Part shown: piece by piece, positions 7,650 through 14,193 of the stretch
Numbering within the stretch: position 1 is the stretch's first letter
Layout of the letters: every line of letters starts with the position of its first letter
Origin: Paracoccaceae bacterium
GTDB taxonomy: Bacteria; Pseudomonadota; Alphaproteobacteria; Rhodobacterales; Rhodobacteraceae
Reading direction: 5' to 3'
Length of the DNA: 17,721 nucleotides
Assembly (NCBI GenBank): GCA_016764835.1
Contig: JAESRD010000384.1
Span: forward strand, 1 to 17,721
Made by a program: the position numbers and the translations under genes
Notes under the pieces: model-generated
Seen by the model: only the letters and a program-made list of their open reading frames with translations
Told to the model about the DNA's origin: nothing
Database searches by the model: none

Positions 7650-7738
7650 GGGGTCTGCTTTTGGCAAGCCGCGCAAACGCCCTCAGCCTCGATCACGCAT
7701 TGCTCAACCTCAAAGCCGGTCACCGCCGCCGCGTCGCT
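7643..7738 (-). pseudogene. zur: 3' fragment of zur (zinc uptake regulator)
   Basis: Reading the minus strand in the frame that ends with TGA at 7643-7645, the last 31 codons give SDAAAVTGFEVEQCVIEAEG followed by VCAACQKQTPC. This matches the C-terminal end of Zur, the Fur-family zinc repressor: the GF...VIE.EG segment and the CxxC pair that holds structural zinc (compare E. coli Zur GFALRHNVIEAHGLCAAC). Its stop overlaps the znuC start, as expected within one operon. Beyond about 7738 the reading frame continues but runs antisense to the MscS gene and loses all resemblance to Zur, so about 130 N-terminal residues, including the DNA-binding domain, are absent. Confidence 0.82.
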
Positions 7739-7748
7739 TGATATTCTA
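7728..7748. other. junction between two unrelated sequence blocks
   Basis: On the left the minus-strand zur fragment ends; on the right a plus-strand MscS gene begins without a start codon. Both coding signals stop within about 20 bases of each other, head to head. Gene content also changes character: a Rhodobacterales-like set on the left, a non-Rhodobacterales alphaproteobacterial set on the right. No IS end, tRNA, target-site duplication or obvious recombination site is visible. G+C content in the lines I counted is similar on both sides (about 60-62%). Confidence 0.7.
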
Positions 7749-8822
7749 TCGGCATTGGCACTCCCGCTTATCTGGCTGATTATTGAATTCGCCTTGCTGG
7801 CGATTTTTCAGGGCGTCGGTCCGCCATCCGTGATCCTGAGTGCTGTTTGCTCGCTGCTGACTGCTTGGATTGTCATTTTTATTGTCACCAGTCTGGCGCA
7901 AAACAAGATATGGGCGCGGCTGGTGGCGTTCTGCGCCTGGACCATCGCTGCGCTCAATATCCTCGGGCTGCTGACCCCGACCCTGGACTTTCTGGAGAGT
8001 CTCGCGTTTCGAATGGGGGATACCCACATTTCCATGCTCGGCATTGCAAAAGCCATTGTTGTCGGCATTATTGTTTTGTGGATTACCTTTGGCCTCTCGC
8101 GCTTTCTGGAGGCGCAGATCCACAAATCGGAAGCCCTGACACCATCGGTTCAGGTGCTCACGGCAAAACTGGTGCGTGTCGCGCTGATCGCGGTAGCGGT
8201 CATGATTATCCTCTCCAATTCCGGGATCAATATCACCGCTTTTGCCGTATTCAGTGGCGCCATTGGTGTTGGTATCGGTTTTGGCCTGCAGAAAATTGTT
8301 TCCAACTTGATCAGCGGCATTATCCTGCTGCTGGATCGCAGCATCAAGCCTGGCGATGTAATTGAGGTGGGCCAGACTTATGGTCGGGTGAATACCATGG
8401 GCGCGCGTTATGCGTCGGTGATTACCCGCGATGCCATGGAATATCTGATTCCCAATGAAGACCTGATCACGCAACAGGTGGTTAATTGGTCCTACAGCTC
8501 CCGTAATGTGCGGCTTAAGGCGCCCATCGGTGTTTCCTATGCCTCCAATATTCCAGAGGTCATTGCGCTCGTGGAAAAGACGGCCGCGATGGTGAGCCGT
8601 GTTCTCGCCGATCCGCCGCCGCGCTGCCTGATGCGCGGCTTTGGCGACAGTGCTATTGATCTGGAGCTGCGGTTCTGGATTGGTGATCCGGAGTCAGGCT
8701 GCCGCAATGTGACCAGCGAGGTCTTGATCAGCATCTGGCAGGCTTTCAAAGACAACAATATTGATATTCCCTTCCCGCAACGCGATGTGCGTGTGGAGAT
8801 GGTGCGGGCATCCTCTGATTAA
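7737..8822 (+). CDS. mechanosensitive ion channel of the MscS family, 5' truncated
   Basis: The open frame gives 361 residues of MscS-type channel from about 7737 to the TAA at 8820-8822. Several transmembrane helices are followed by the pore-lining helix and beta domain, marked by SGAIGVGIGFGLQKIVSNLI, then LLLDRSIKPGDVIEVG, YLIPNEDLITQQVVNWSY and the C-terminal IPFPQRDV. These channels open under membrane tension to release solutes during hypo-osmotic shock. Relatives have roughly 80-100 more N-terminal residues with another helix; here the first coherent residues (LDILSALALPLIWLIIEFAL) have no ATG nearby, and the frame further left is antisense to zur and znuC. The gene is therefore cut at the 7738 junction and is probably not expressed as shown unless it uses a TTG such as the one at 7755. 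Confidence 0.85.
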   Translation, partial: LDILSALALPLIWLIIEFALLAIFQGVGPPSVILSAVCSLLTAWIVIFIVTSLAQNKIWARLVAFCAWTIAALNILGLLTPTLDFLESLAFRMGDTHISMLGIAKAIVVGIIVLWITFGLSRFLEAQIHKSEALTPSVQVLTAKLVRVALIAVAVMIILSNSGINITAFAVFSGAIGVGIGFGLQKIVSNLISGIILLLDRSIKPGDVIEVGQTYGRVNTMGARYASVITRDAMEYLIPNEDLITQQVVNWSYSSRNVRLKAPIGVSYASNIPEVIALVEKTAAMVSRVLADPPPRCLMRGFGDSAIDLELRFWIGDPESGCRNVTSEVLISIWQAFKDNNIDIPFPQRDVRVEMVRASSD

Positions 8823-8844
8823 CAAGAATAGAAAGGCGAAAACA

Positions 8845-9234
8845 ATGATTGAGAATACCATCGCCAACTGGCATGAGATCGTACAATCTCGCGACCCTTC
8901 AGGGCTGGACGCCTTGCTTCATGACGATGCGGTGTTCCACTCCCCGGTGGTGCATATGCCGCAAAAGGGCAAGCATATTACCCGGATGTATCTAACCGCC
9001 GCTTTTCAGGTCCTGTTTAGCGAAGATTTCTCTTACGTGCGTGAAATTGTTGGCGACCGGGACGCGGTTCTGGAATTCACCACCACCATCGACGGGATTA
9101 CGGTAAACGGTGTTGATCTGATCTCCTGGGGTGATGACGGGCGGATTACAGATTTCAAAGTTATGTTGCGGCCCCTAAAAGCCGTTAATCTTATCCATCA
9201 GAAAATGGCCGAGATGCTGCAAAAAGCGTCATAA
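8845..9234 (+). CDS. SnoaL/NTF2-like small protein
   Basis: 129 residues from the ATG at 8845, preceded by GAAAGGCGAA; an upstream ATG at 8761 lies inside mscS and is rejected. The pattern (IANWHEIVQSRDPSGLDALL, then DDAVFHSPVV, DRDAVLEFTTTIDG, DLISWGDDGRITDFKVMLRP) is that of the SnoaL / nuclear transport factor 2 fold, a cone-shaped pocket used by many small isomerases, hydrolases and binding proteins. Conserved features cannot fix a reaction. It starts 22 bases after mscS and lies 84 bases before the SLC13 permease, so it is probably co-transcribed with one or both. Confidence 0.8.
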   Translation: MIENTIANWHEIVQSRDPSGLDALLHDDAVFHSPVVHMPQKGKHITRMYLTAAFQVLFSEDFSYVREIVGDRDAVLEFTTTIDGITVNGVDLISWGDDGRITDFKVMLRPLKAVNLIHQKMAEMLQKAS

Positions 9235-9240
9235 AGCCGA

Positions 9241-9255
9241 CTATTTTCAAAATAG
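9241..9255 (+). repeat. 15-bp perfect palindrome between the SnoaL-like and permease genes
   Basis: CTATTTT (9241-9247) and AAAATAG (9249-9255) are perfect inverted repeats around a single C. A one-base centre cannot form an RNA loop without opening pairs, so a dimeric regulator site is more likely than a terminator. It lies 63 bases before the SLC13 start codon. Confidence 0.4.
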
Positions 9256-9318
9256 ATCACATCGCGGCATGACAAGCGTTTGTTTCGAGACAAGTAGGTA
9301 AATTAAGTTGGGGGCGCT

Positions 9319-11094
9319 ATGACGCAAGATCAAATTCTGTTGTTTTCCCTGTTTGGGGTGGTGTTTGGATTACTGATCTGGGGCCGTTGGCGCTACGATC
9401 TGGTGGCTTTCGTCGCGCTGATCATTGCCCTGGTTCTGGGGTTGATCCCGACCAATCTGGCCTTTTCCGGCTTTGGCCATCCGGCGACGATTATTGTCGC
9501 CTTGGTGCTTGTTATCTCCCGGGGACTGGTCAATTCCGGGGCGGTTGATTTGATTACCCGCCGCCTGACGGCACTGGATCTGAAACTTTCCAGCCATATT
9601 GCCGCCATGAGCGGGCTTGGCGCGGTTTTTTCCGCCTTTATGAATAATGTGGCAGCGCTGGCGCTTTTGATGCCAGTCGATCTTCAAGCCGCGGCGAGAG
9701 CCAAACGAGCACCGCGTATCACCCTGATGCCGCTGGCGTTCGCGACTATTCTGGGCGGGCTTGTGACCCTGATCGGGACTCCGCCCAATATCATTATCGC
9801 CTCCTATCGGGAGGAGGCGCTCGGCGCACCTTTCACCATGTTTGATTTTGCGCCTGTCGGAATTGTCTGCGCTCTGGTCGGGATTGTCTTTATTGTCCTG
9901 GTTGGCTGGCGGCTTATTCCCGGGGCTCGCGACGGGAAAAGCCCCGCTGGAGAACTGATGGATGAGGAAGGTTATCTTGCCGAGCTGGTCGTGCCAGAAA
10001 CGTCATCAATCGTTGGCAAACTGGTTCGGGACCTGGATGATGACGCCGATGACAATGATGTGGCCATGGTCGGCCTTGTCCGCCGCGGCAAGCGTCTGGC
10101 AGGGCAGGCGCGGAATGTAGAAATTCGCAGCAACGATATACTGGTGGTGGACGCCAGCCCCAAGGCTATCGATCAGTTTCGCGGCGCCCTGAAGCTGGAA
10201 TTCGACGGCGAACAGCGGCATGAAAAAGTGGCGTCGGGCGGGATGTCCCTAACGGAGGTCGTCGTCCCTAAATATTCACGTATTGAAGGGCGCTCCGCCA
10301 TGTCGCTCCGGCTGTTAGCGCGCCATGGGGTAACGTTGCTTGGTGTTTCCCGGCAGGGGAAGAAATTTCGTGACCGGGTGCGTCACCTTGATATAGAGGC
10401 CGGGGATATCTTGCTCCTGCTCGGGCCAAGTAATCAAGTGCCGGAGGTGGCACAATGGCTTGGCGTGCTGCCACTTGCCGAACGCGGGCTGTCGGTCACT
10501 CAATATCGCCGGGCCGGGCTCGCCGCCGGTATTTTTGCCGCCGCCATCGCGGTCGCGAGTTTCGGCGGGCTTTATCTCGCTGTCGCCTTGGCCATCGTCG
10601 TCGCTGCCTATGTGGCTCTCGATATCGTCCCCATACAGGAGGTGTATCATCAGATCGAATGGCCGGTGATTGTCCTGCTCGGCTCGATGATCCCTCTCGG
10701 CGCAGCGCTGGAGGCCTCGGGCGGGACGACGCTTATTGCCGATGGCATTGTTGAGCTAACGACCGGGTTGCCGGTGGCGGTGGTGCTTTTTGTTCTGATG
10801 GTGGTGGTGATGACCCTGTCGGATGTGCTGAATAACACCGCGACCGCCGTTATTGGTGCGCCGATCTCACTTGAGATTGCGACGAAGCTTGGAGTGTCAC
10901 CGGATCCGTTCCTGATGGCGGTCGCCGTTGCCGCATCCTGCGCCTTTCTGACCCCTATCGGGCATAAGAATAATACGCTGATCATGGGTCCCGGCGGCTA
11001 CAAATTCGGGGATTACTGGCGCATGGGCTTGCCGCTCGAAATACTGGTGATCGCGGCTGCGGTTCCGGCTATATTGCTGTTCTGGCCGCTTTGA
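9319..11094 (+). CDS. SLC13-family permease with two TrkA-C (RCK_C) domains
   Basis: 591 residues, the usual size for this subfamily. Hydrophobic helices occupy about 1-200 and 395-591. The first half contains SGFGHPATIIVALVLVIS, FMNNVAALALLMP and the GTPPNIIIASYREEALG hairpin; the second contains SDVLNNTATAVIGAP and TPIGHKNNTLIMGPGGY, the paired re-entrant motifs of the DASS/ArsB-type ion transporter superfamily. Between them lie two soluble RCK_C repeats (about 215-300 and 305-380; VGLVRRGKRLAGQARNVEIR and LLGVSRQGKKFRDRVRHLDI). It is an inner-membrane, probably cation-coupled anion permease for a carboxylate or sulfate-like substrate; which one is not readable. Proximity to 3-hydroxybutyrate dehydrogenase (48 bases) makes a hydroxy-acid a reasonable guess. 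A GGGGGCG site precedes the ATG. Confidence 0.9.
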   Translation: MTQDQILLFSLFGVVFGLLIWGRWRYDLVAFVALIIALVLGLIPTNLAFSGFGHPATIIVALVLVISRGLVNSGAVDLITRRLTALDLKLSSHIAAMSGLGAVFSAFMNNVAALALLMPVDLQAAARAKRAPRITLMPLAFATILGGLVTLIGTPPNIIIASYREEALGAPFTMFDFAPVGIVCALVGIVFIVLVGWRLIPGARDGKSPAGELMDEEGYLAELVVPETSSIVGKLVRDLDDDADDNDVAMVGLVRRGKRLAGQARNVEIRSNDILVVDASPKAIDQFRGALKLEFDGEQRHEKVASGGMSLTEVVVPKYSRIEGRSAMSLRLLARHGVTLLGVSRQGKKFRDRVRHLDIEAGDILLLLGPSNQVPEVAQWLGVLPLAERGLSVTQYRRAGLAAGIFAAAIAVASFGGLYLAVALAIVVAAYVALDIVPIQEVYHQIEWPVIVLLGSMIPLGAALEASGGTTLIADGIVELTTGLPVAVVLFVLMVVVMTLSDVLNNTATAVIGAPISLEIATKLGVSPDPFLMAVAVAASCAFLTPIGHKNNTLIMGPGGYKFGDYWRMGLPLEILVIAAAVPAILLFWPL

Positions 11095-11142
11095 GAAGAC
11101 GATTTGTTTAATTTGCTTAGACATGGATAGGAAACGGAACTG

Positions 11143-11928
11143 ATGATGTTAAAAGGAAAAGTCGCCGTTATTACGGGCTCCACGTCCGGTATTGGTGAAG
11201 GATATGCGCGGGCGTTGGCCTCGGAAGGCTGCGATATCATGCTCAACGGGCTTGGCGCGCCAGCCGATATTGAAGCCGTGCGCCAGTCTATCGAGACGGA
11301 CTATGGCGTGCGCTGTCTTTTTCACGGCGCCGATATGACCAAGGTCCCAGAAATCGAGGATCTGTTCAAAACCATGGAGACCGAGTTTGGCGGCACAGAT
11401 ATCCTGATCAATAATGCCGGCATCCAACACGTAGCACCGATTGATGAATATCCGCTGGATAAGTGGGACGCTATTATCGCCATTAACTTATCCGCGGTCT
11501 TTCACACGACCCGGCTCGCTATCCCCATGATGAAGCGCCGCGGCTGGGGCCGGATTATCAATACCTCCTCGGCCCACGGATTGATCGCCTCGCCGAACAA
11601 GGGTGCCTATACGGCCGCGAAACATGGGGTTGCCGGATTTACCAAGGCGACGGCGCTGGAGGTTGGGCCCTATAATATCACCGCCAACGCCATTTGCCCG
11701 GGCTATGTCTGGACCACATTGGTGGAGAAACAGATCCCCGATATCGCCAAAACCCGGAATATGACCGAGGAAGAGGTTATCAATAACGTGATGCTCGACA
11801 TGGCGGCTACCAAGAAATTTACGACCATCGAACAGGTGGCATCATTGGCGCTCTATCTCTGCAGTGATATGGCCCAGAATATTACCGGCAGTATGCAATC
11901 CATCGATGGCGGCTGGACCGCGCAATAA
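11143..11928 (+). CDS. bdhA: D-3-hydroxybutyrate dehydrogenase
   Basis: 261 residues of the short-chain dehydrogenase fold. It oxidises D-3-hydroxybutyrate to acetoacetate with NAD+, the step linking polyhydroxybutyrate or external hydroxybutyrate to acetyl-CoA. TGSTSGIG (11-18) binds NAD, NNAG (90-93) is structural, and Ser143, Tyr156 and Lys160 form the catalytic set. Residues that clamp the substrate carboxylate in characterised hydroxybutyrate dehydrogenases (Gln, His, Lys, Gln) are present at 95, 145, 153 and 197, which separates it from generic SDRs. Tandem ATG codons at 11143 and 11146 exist; homologues begin MLKGKVAV, so 11146 may be the true start. Its stop is 12 bases before pirin. 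Confidence 0.95.
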   Translation: MMLKGKVAVITGSTSGIGEGYARALASEGCDIMLNGLGAPADIEAVRQSIETDYGVRCLFHGADMTKVPEIEDLFKTMETEFGGTDILINNAGIQHVAPIDEYPLDKWDAIIAINLSAVFHTTRLAIPMMKRRGWGRIINTSSAHGLIASPNKGAYTAAKHGVAGFTKATALEVGPYNITANAICPGYVWTTLVEKQIPDIAKTRNMTEEEVINNVMLDMAATKKFTTIEQVASLALYLCSDMAQNITGSMQSIDGGWTAQ

Positions 11929-11940
11929 CCGGAGGGGTAG

Positions 11941-12819
11941 ATGACTGACGGCGCAATCGACCTCATCCTGTTGGGGAAGCCGCGCGATATTGGCGGATTT
12001 GATGTCCGCCGATTACTCCCTCAGGCCAAACGTCGGGCGGTTGGCCCCTTTGTGTTTCTCGATCATATGGGCCCGACCGTTATTCCGGCTGGCAGCGGTA
12101 TGGACGTAAAGCCGCATCCGCATATTGGGCTGGCGACGGTCACTTATCTCTATGAAGGCGCTATCCTGCATCGCGACAGCGTCGGTTCGGTACAGGAAAT
12201 TTCCCCGGGCGATGTGAATTTGATGACCGCAGGGCGTGGTATTACCCATTCGGAACGAAGCAGTGATGCGGCCCGCGCCACAGATCAGGCCGTTAATGGT
12301 TTGCAGATGTGGGTGGCGCTTCCCGCCGAAGATGAAGAGATGGCACCGGCTTTTAGTCACACGCCAAAGGCTTTATTACCACTGGTCTCGGGTGCGGGTT
12401 GGAGGGGCCGGGTTGTTGTGGGCGAACTATTTGGCGAAACATCACCCGTTGTCACGAGAAACCGGCTGTTCTTTGGCGATTTGCAATTGCAGGCTGGGGC
12501 GGAGCTGGCTTTTACGCCCGCCTATGACGAGGCCGCGGTTTATGTGGTCTCGGGGAGCGTCAAGATTGATGGAGAGCGCGTGGAAGAGGGTAGTCTCGCA
12601 ATCTTGAAAGATCGAGAAGGCGGTTTGATCACGGCGTCCGGGAACACCGTGATAGCAGTACTTGGCGGAGATAGCTTGCCCGAGCCGCGCCATATGTACT
12701 GGAATTTTGTCTCCACCCGTAAACAACGCCTTGAGCAGGCAAAAGACGACTGGCAGCAGCAGGCGTTTGATAAAGTTCCCGGCGATAGTGAATTTACTCT
12801 CCTGCCTGAGCACCCCTAG
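11941..12819 (+). CDS. pirin family protein
   Basis: 292 residues, bicupin fold. The N-terminal cupin has the iron ligands: His59 and His61 in KPHPHIGLATVTYLYEG, and His103 and Glu105 in GRGITHSER, equivalent to the four ligands of human pirin. Bacterial pirins include quercetin dioxygenases and proteins that modulate central metabolism; no specific role can be assigned here. A strong GGAGGGG site lies just before the ATG and the gene follows bdhA by 12 bases, so it is almost certainly in the same operon. No clear terminator follows. Confidence 0.92.
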   Translation: MTDGAIDLILLGKPRDIGGFDVRRLLPQAKRRAVGPFVFLDHMGPTVIPAGSGMDVKPHPHIGLATVTYLYEGAILHRDSVGSVQEISPGDVNLMTAGRGITHSERSSDAARATDQAVNGLQMWVALPAEDEEMAPAFSHTPKALLPLVSGAGWRGRVVVGELFGETSPVVTRNRLFFGDLQLQAGAELAFTPAYDEAAVYVVSGSVKIDGERVEEGSLAILKDREGGLITASGNTVIAVLGGDSLPEPRHMYWNFVSTRKQRLEQAKDDWQQQAFDKVPGDSEFTLLPEHP

Positions 12820-12862
12820 CATTAAAGTTGCCTTAAAAACACACCTGTAACGCTACGAGTTA

Positions 12863-12892
12863 TTGACTCTATTTCAGTATAGAACGTAGGAT
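12863..12892 (+). promoter_or_regulatory. putative sigma-70 promoter for the PhyH-like gene
   Basis: TTGACT (12863-12868) and TAGGAT (12887-12892) are separated by 18 bases in the A+T-rich 169-base gap between pirin and the dioxygenase gene. The -35 is five of six to consensus; the -10 is weaker. Confidence 0.35.
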
Positions 12893-12950
12893 AACTCTTT
12901 AATATGATACGAAGGTGGCGGTTTTCTGCCCTTCTCAATTCATATTAATT

Positions 12951-12973
12951 TAAGATTATTTACCTAAGATTAT
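12951..12973 (+). repeat. 9-bp direct repeat just upstream of the PhyH-like gene
   Basis: TAAGATTAT occurs at 12951-12959 and 12965-12973, 14 bases apart start to start, ending 15 bases before the ATG at 12989. It would lie in the 5' untranslated region of a transcript from the promoter proposed at 12863. Confidence 0.4.
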
Positions 12974-12988
12974 ATTCCTAAGGAAGAA

Positions 12989-13897
12989 ATGGAATTCAAG
13001 GTTGGTAAGATGGAACTCAACTGCAAAAATGATGCGTTTATTTCAAGCGTGACATTTAGCGATGCCGAACGAGATAGCGGCAGGCCAAACGAAGACAACA
13101 TTCTAAAGACCGCTGAGCTTCTTGGTGAGCATGGTTTCGTCAGAATGGTAAATGTTTTCAACCCAAAAATGCTATCCAATTTGGACTCTCATTACCGCAA
13201 TCGGTACAGCTCCTACCTTCACAACACTAATAGGCCCAACAGGCGTCCGCTATTCACAGTTGATGTTGAAGGCCCTTTCAACGATTCCGAATTTTTTGCT
13301 CATCCGCTTATTATTCCGGTCATAAAAAAAATGCTGGGGGACAACAGTATCCTCGCTGCATTAAGCTCTGTCGTCTCCTTTCCTGGAGCGCCGGACCAGT
13401 ATATTCATCGGGATGCTAAACAGCTTTTCGGAAAAGATTACAGCGTCGACAAGGATATCCCGGCCTATTCAATTACCGTTTTGATCCCTCTTGTTGACTG
13501 CAATCTTCAGACGGGCTGTACTAAAGTTTGGCCCGGCAGCCATCTCTGCGGATGCGAGGAGGATGCATTGAAAGAGCCTCCTATCGACCCAGAGGTTCAA
13601 AGAGGCTCCATCCTCATGACAGATGGCCGCCTTGTCCATCGGGGCGGCGCGAATGTTTCCGAGCTTTTACGTCCGCTCGTTTACATGACATATCATTGCC
13701 ACTGGTATCGGGATTTCGGAGGTTATGAAGATCGTCCTCCTGTCAATATTACGACTAAGGAATTCAAAAAAATTCCCGACAACTACAAACATATGTTCAG
13801 TTGGACCAGGGATCCCTATCGCATGATCCGGTTTAAAAACCTATTGAGAAGAGCTATTCCGGGAAGCGCAATAAAACTAATGAGATCGCTGAAATAA
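12989..13897 (+). CDS. phytanoyl-CoA dioxygenase (PhyH) family protein
   Basis: 302 residues. It belongs to the Fe(II)/2-oxoglutarate oxygenases: the HxD pair His140-Asp142 (YIHRDAKQLF), distal His217 (RLVHRGGANVSE), and Arg228 that would hold 2-oxoglutarate are all present, so it should be an active hydroxylase. The substrate is unknown; PhyH relatives act on acyl-CoA, ectoine, quorum signals and many natural products. ATG 12989 has AAGGAAG placed slightly close; ATG 13010 with AAGG eight bases upstream is a fair alternative. Three 60-base lines counted in the gene each hold 27 G+C, against 36-37 in two lines of bdhA, so its composition is foreign to its neighbours. It looks like a single-gene acquisition with its own promoter. 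Confidence 0.83.
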   Translation: MEFKVGKMELNCKNDAFISSVTFSDAERDSGRPNEDNILKTAELLGEHGFVRMVNVFNPKMLSNLDSHYRNRYSSYLHNTNRPNRRPLFTVDVEGPFNDSEFFAHPLIIPVIKKMLGDNSILAALSSVVSFPGAPDQYIHRDAKQLFGKDYSVDKDIPAYSITVLIPLVDCNLQTGCTKVWPGSHLCGCEEDALKEPPIDPEVQRGSILMTDGRLVHRGGANVSELLRPLVYMTYHCHWYRDFGGYEDRPPVNITTKEFKKIPDNYKHMFSWTRDPYRMIRFKNLLRRAIPGSAIKLMRSLK

Positions 13898-14130
13898 AGT
13901 GGCCTGTGAAATTTTAGCAGTCGCTCAACTGTCCGGATAACCGGGACCATTTCGCACGCCGCCGGGGATCGGTAAATGATCTTGCCATCACCGATACCTG
14001 CCATCAGCAAATTCTCGGGGCAGGCCTATAGTATTTTATGCAGTAGGATGTCAGTTTTTCGGCGATCAGCCGGACGGCCCTGGATTTTTATGACCAGGAA
14101 AAATTTAAAATCCCGACAGCCGCAAAGGAA

Positions 14131-14156
14131 TGTTATAATTCTCTGCAATATATTGC
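14131..14156 (+). promoter_or_regulatory. extended -10 promoter with overlapping palindrome, upstream of the carboxyltransferase gene
   Basis: TGT followed by a perfect TATAAT (14134-14139) makes an extended -10 element; no good -35 is seen at the right distance. Transcription would begin near 14146, inside GCAATATATTGC (14145-14156), a perfect 12-base palindrome. A repressor bound there would block initiation. The remaining part of the 296-base gap before this point (13898-14130) holds only short imperfect hairpins and no gene that I can support. Confidence 0.5.
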
Positions 14157-14193
14157 CTGACCCTAAAAAATAACAAAAACAAAGGGAAGTTCC

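Noticed and set aside
7359..7736. Open plus-strand frame extending MscS by 126 residues to the left
   Set aside because: This stretch is the complement of znuC and the zur tail, both of which have clear family motifs on the minus strand; the plus-strand reading is rich in Arg, His, Pro and has no MscS character.
7746..8474. 242-codon minus-strand frame over mscS
   Set aside because: Antisense shadow of the MscS helices and pore; Asn/Gln/His-rich composition typical of a reversed hydrophobic gene.
14076..14088. Hairpin CGGC-GATCA-GCCG... near 14060-14090 as a terminator of the PhyH-like gene
   Set aside because: Only four pairs, located about 160 bases after the stop codon, with the T-run preceding the stem rather than following it.
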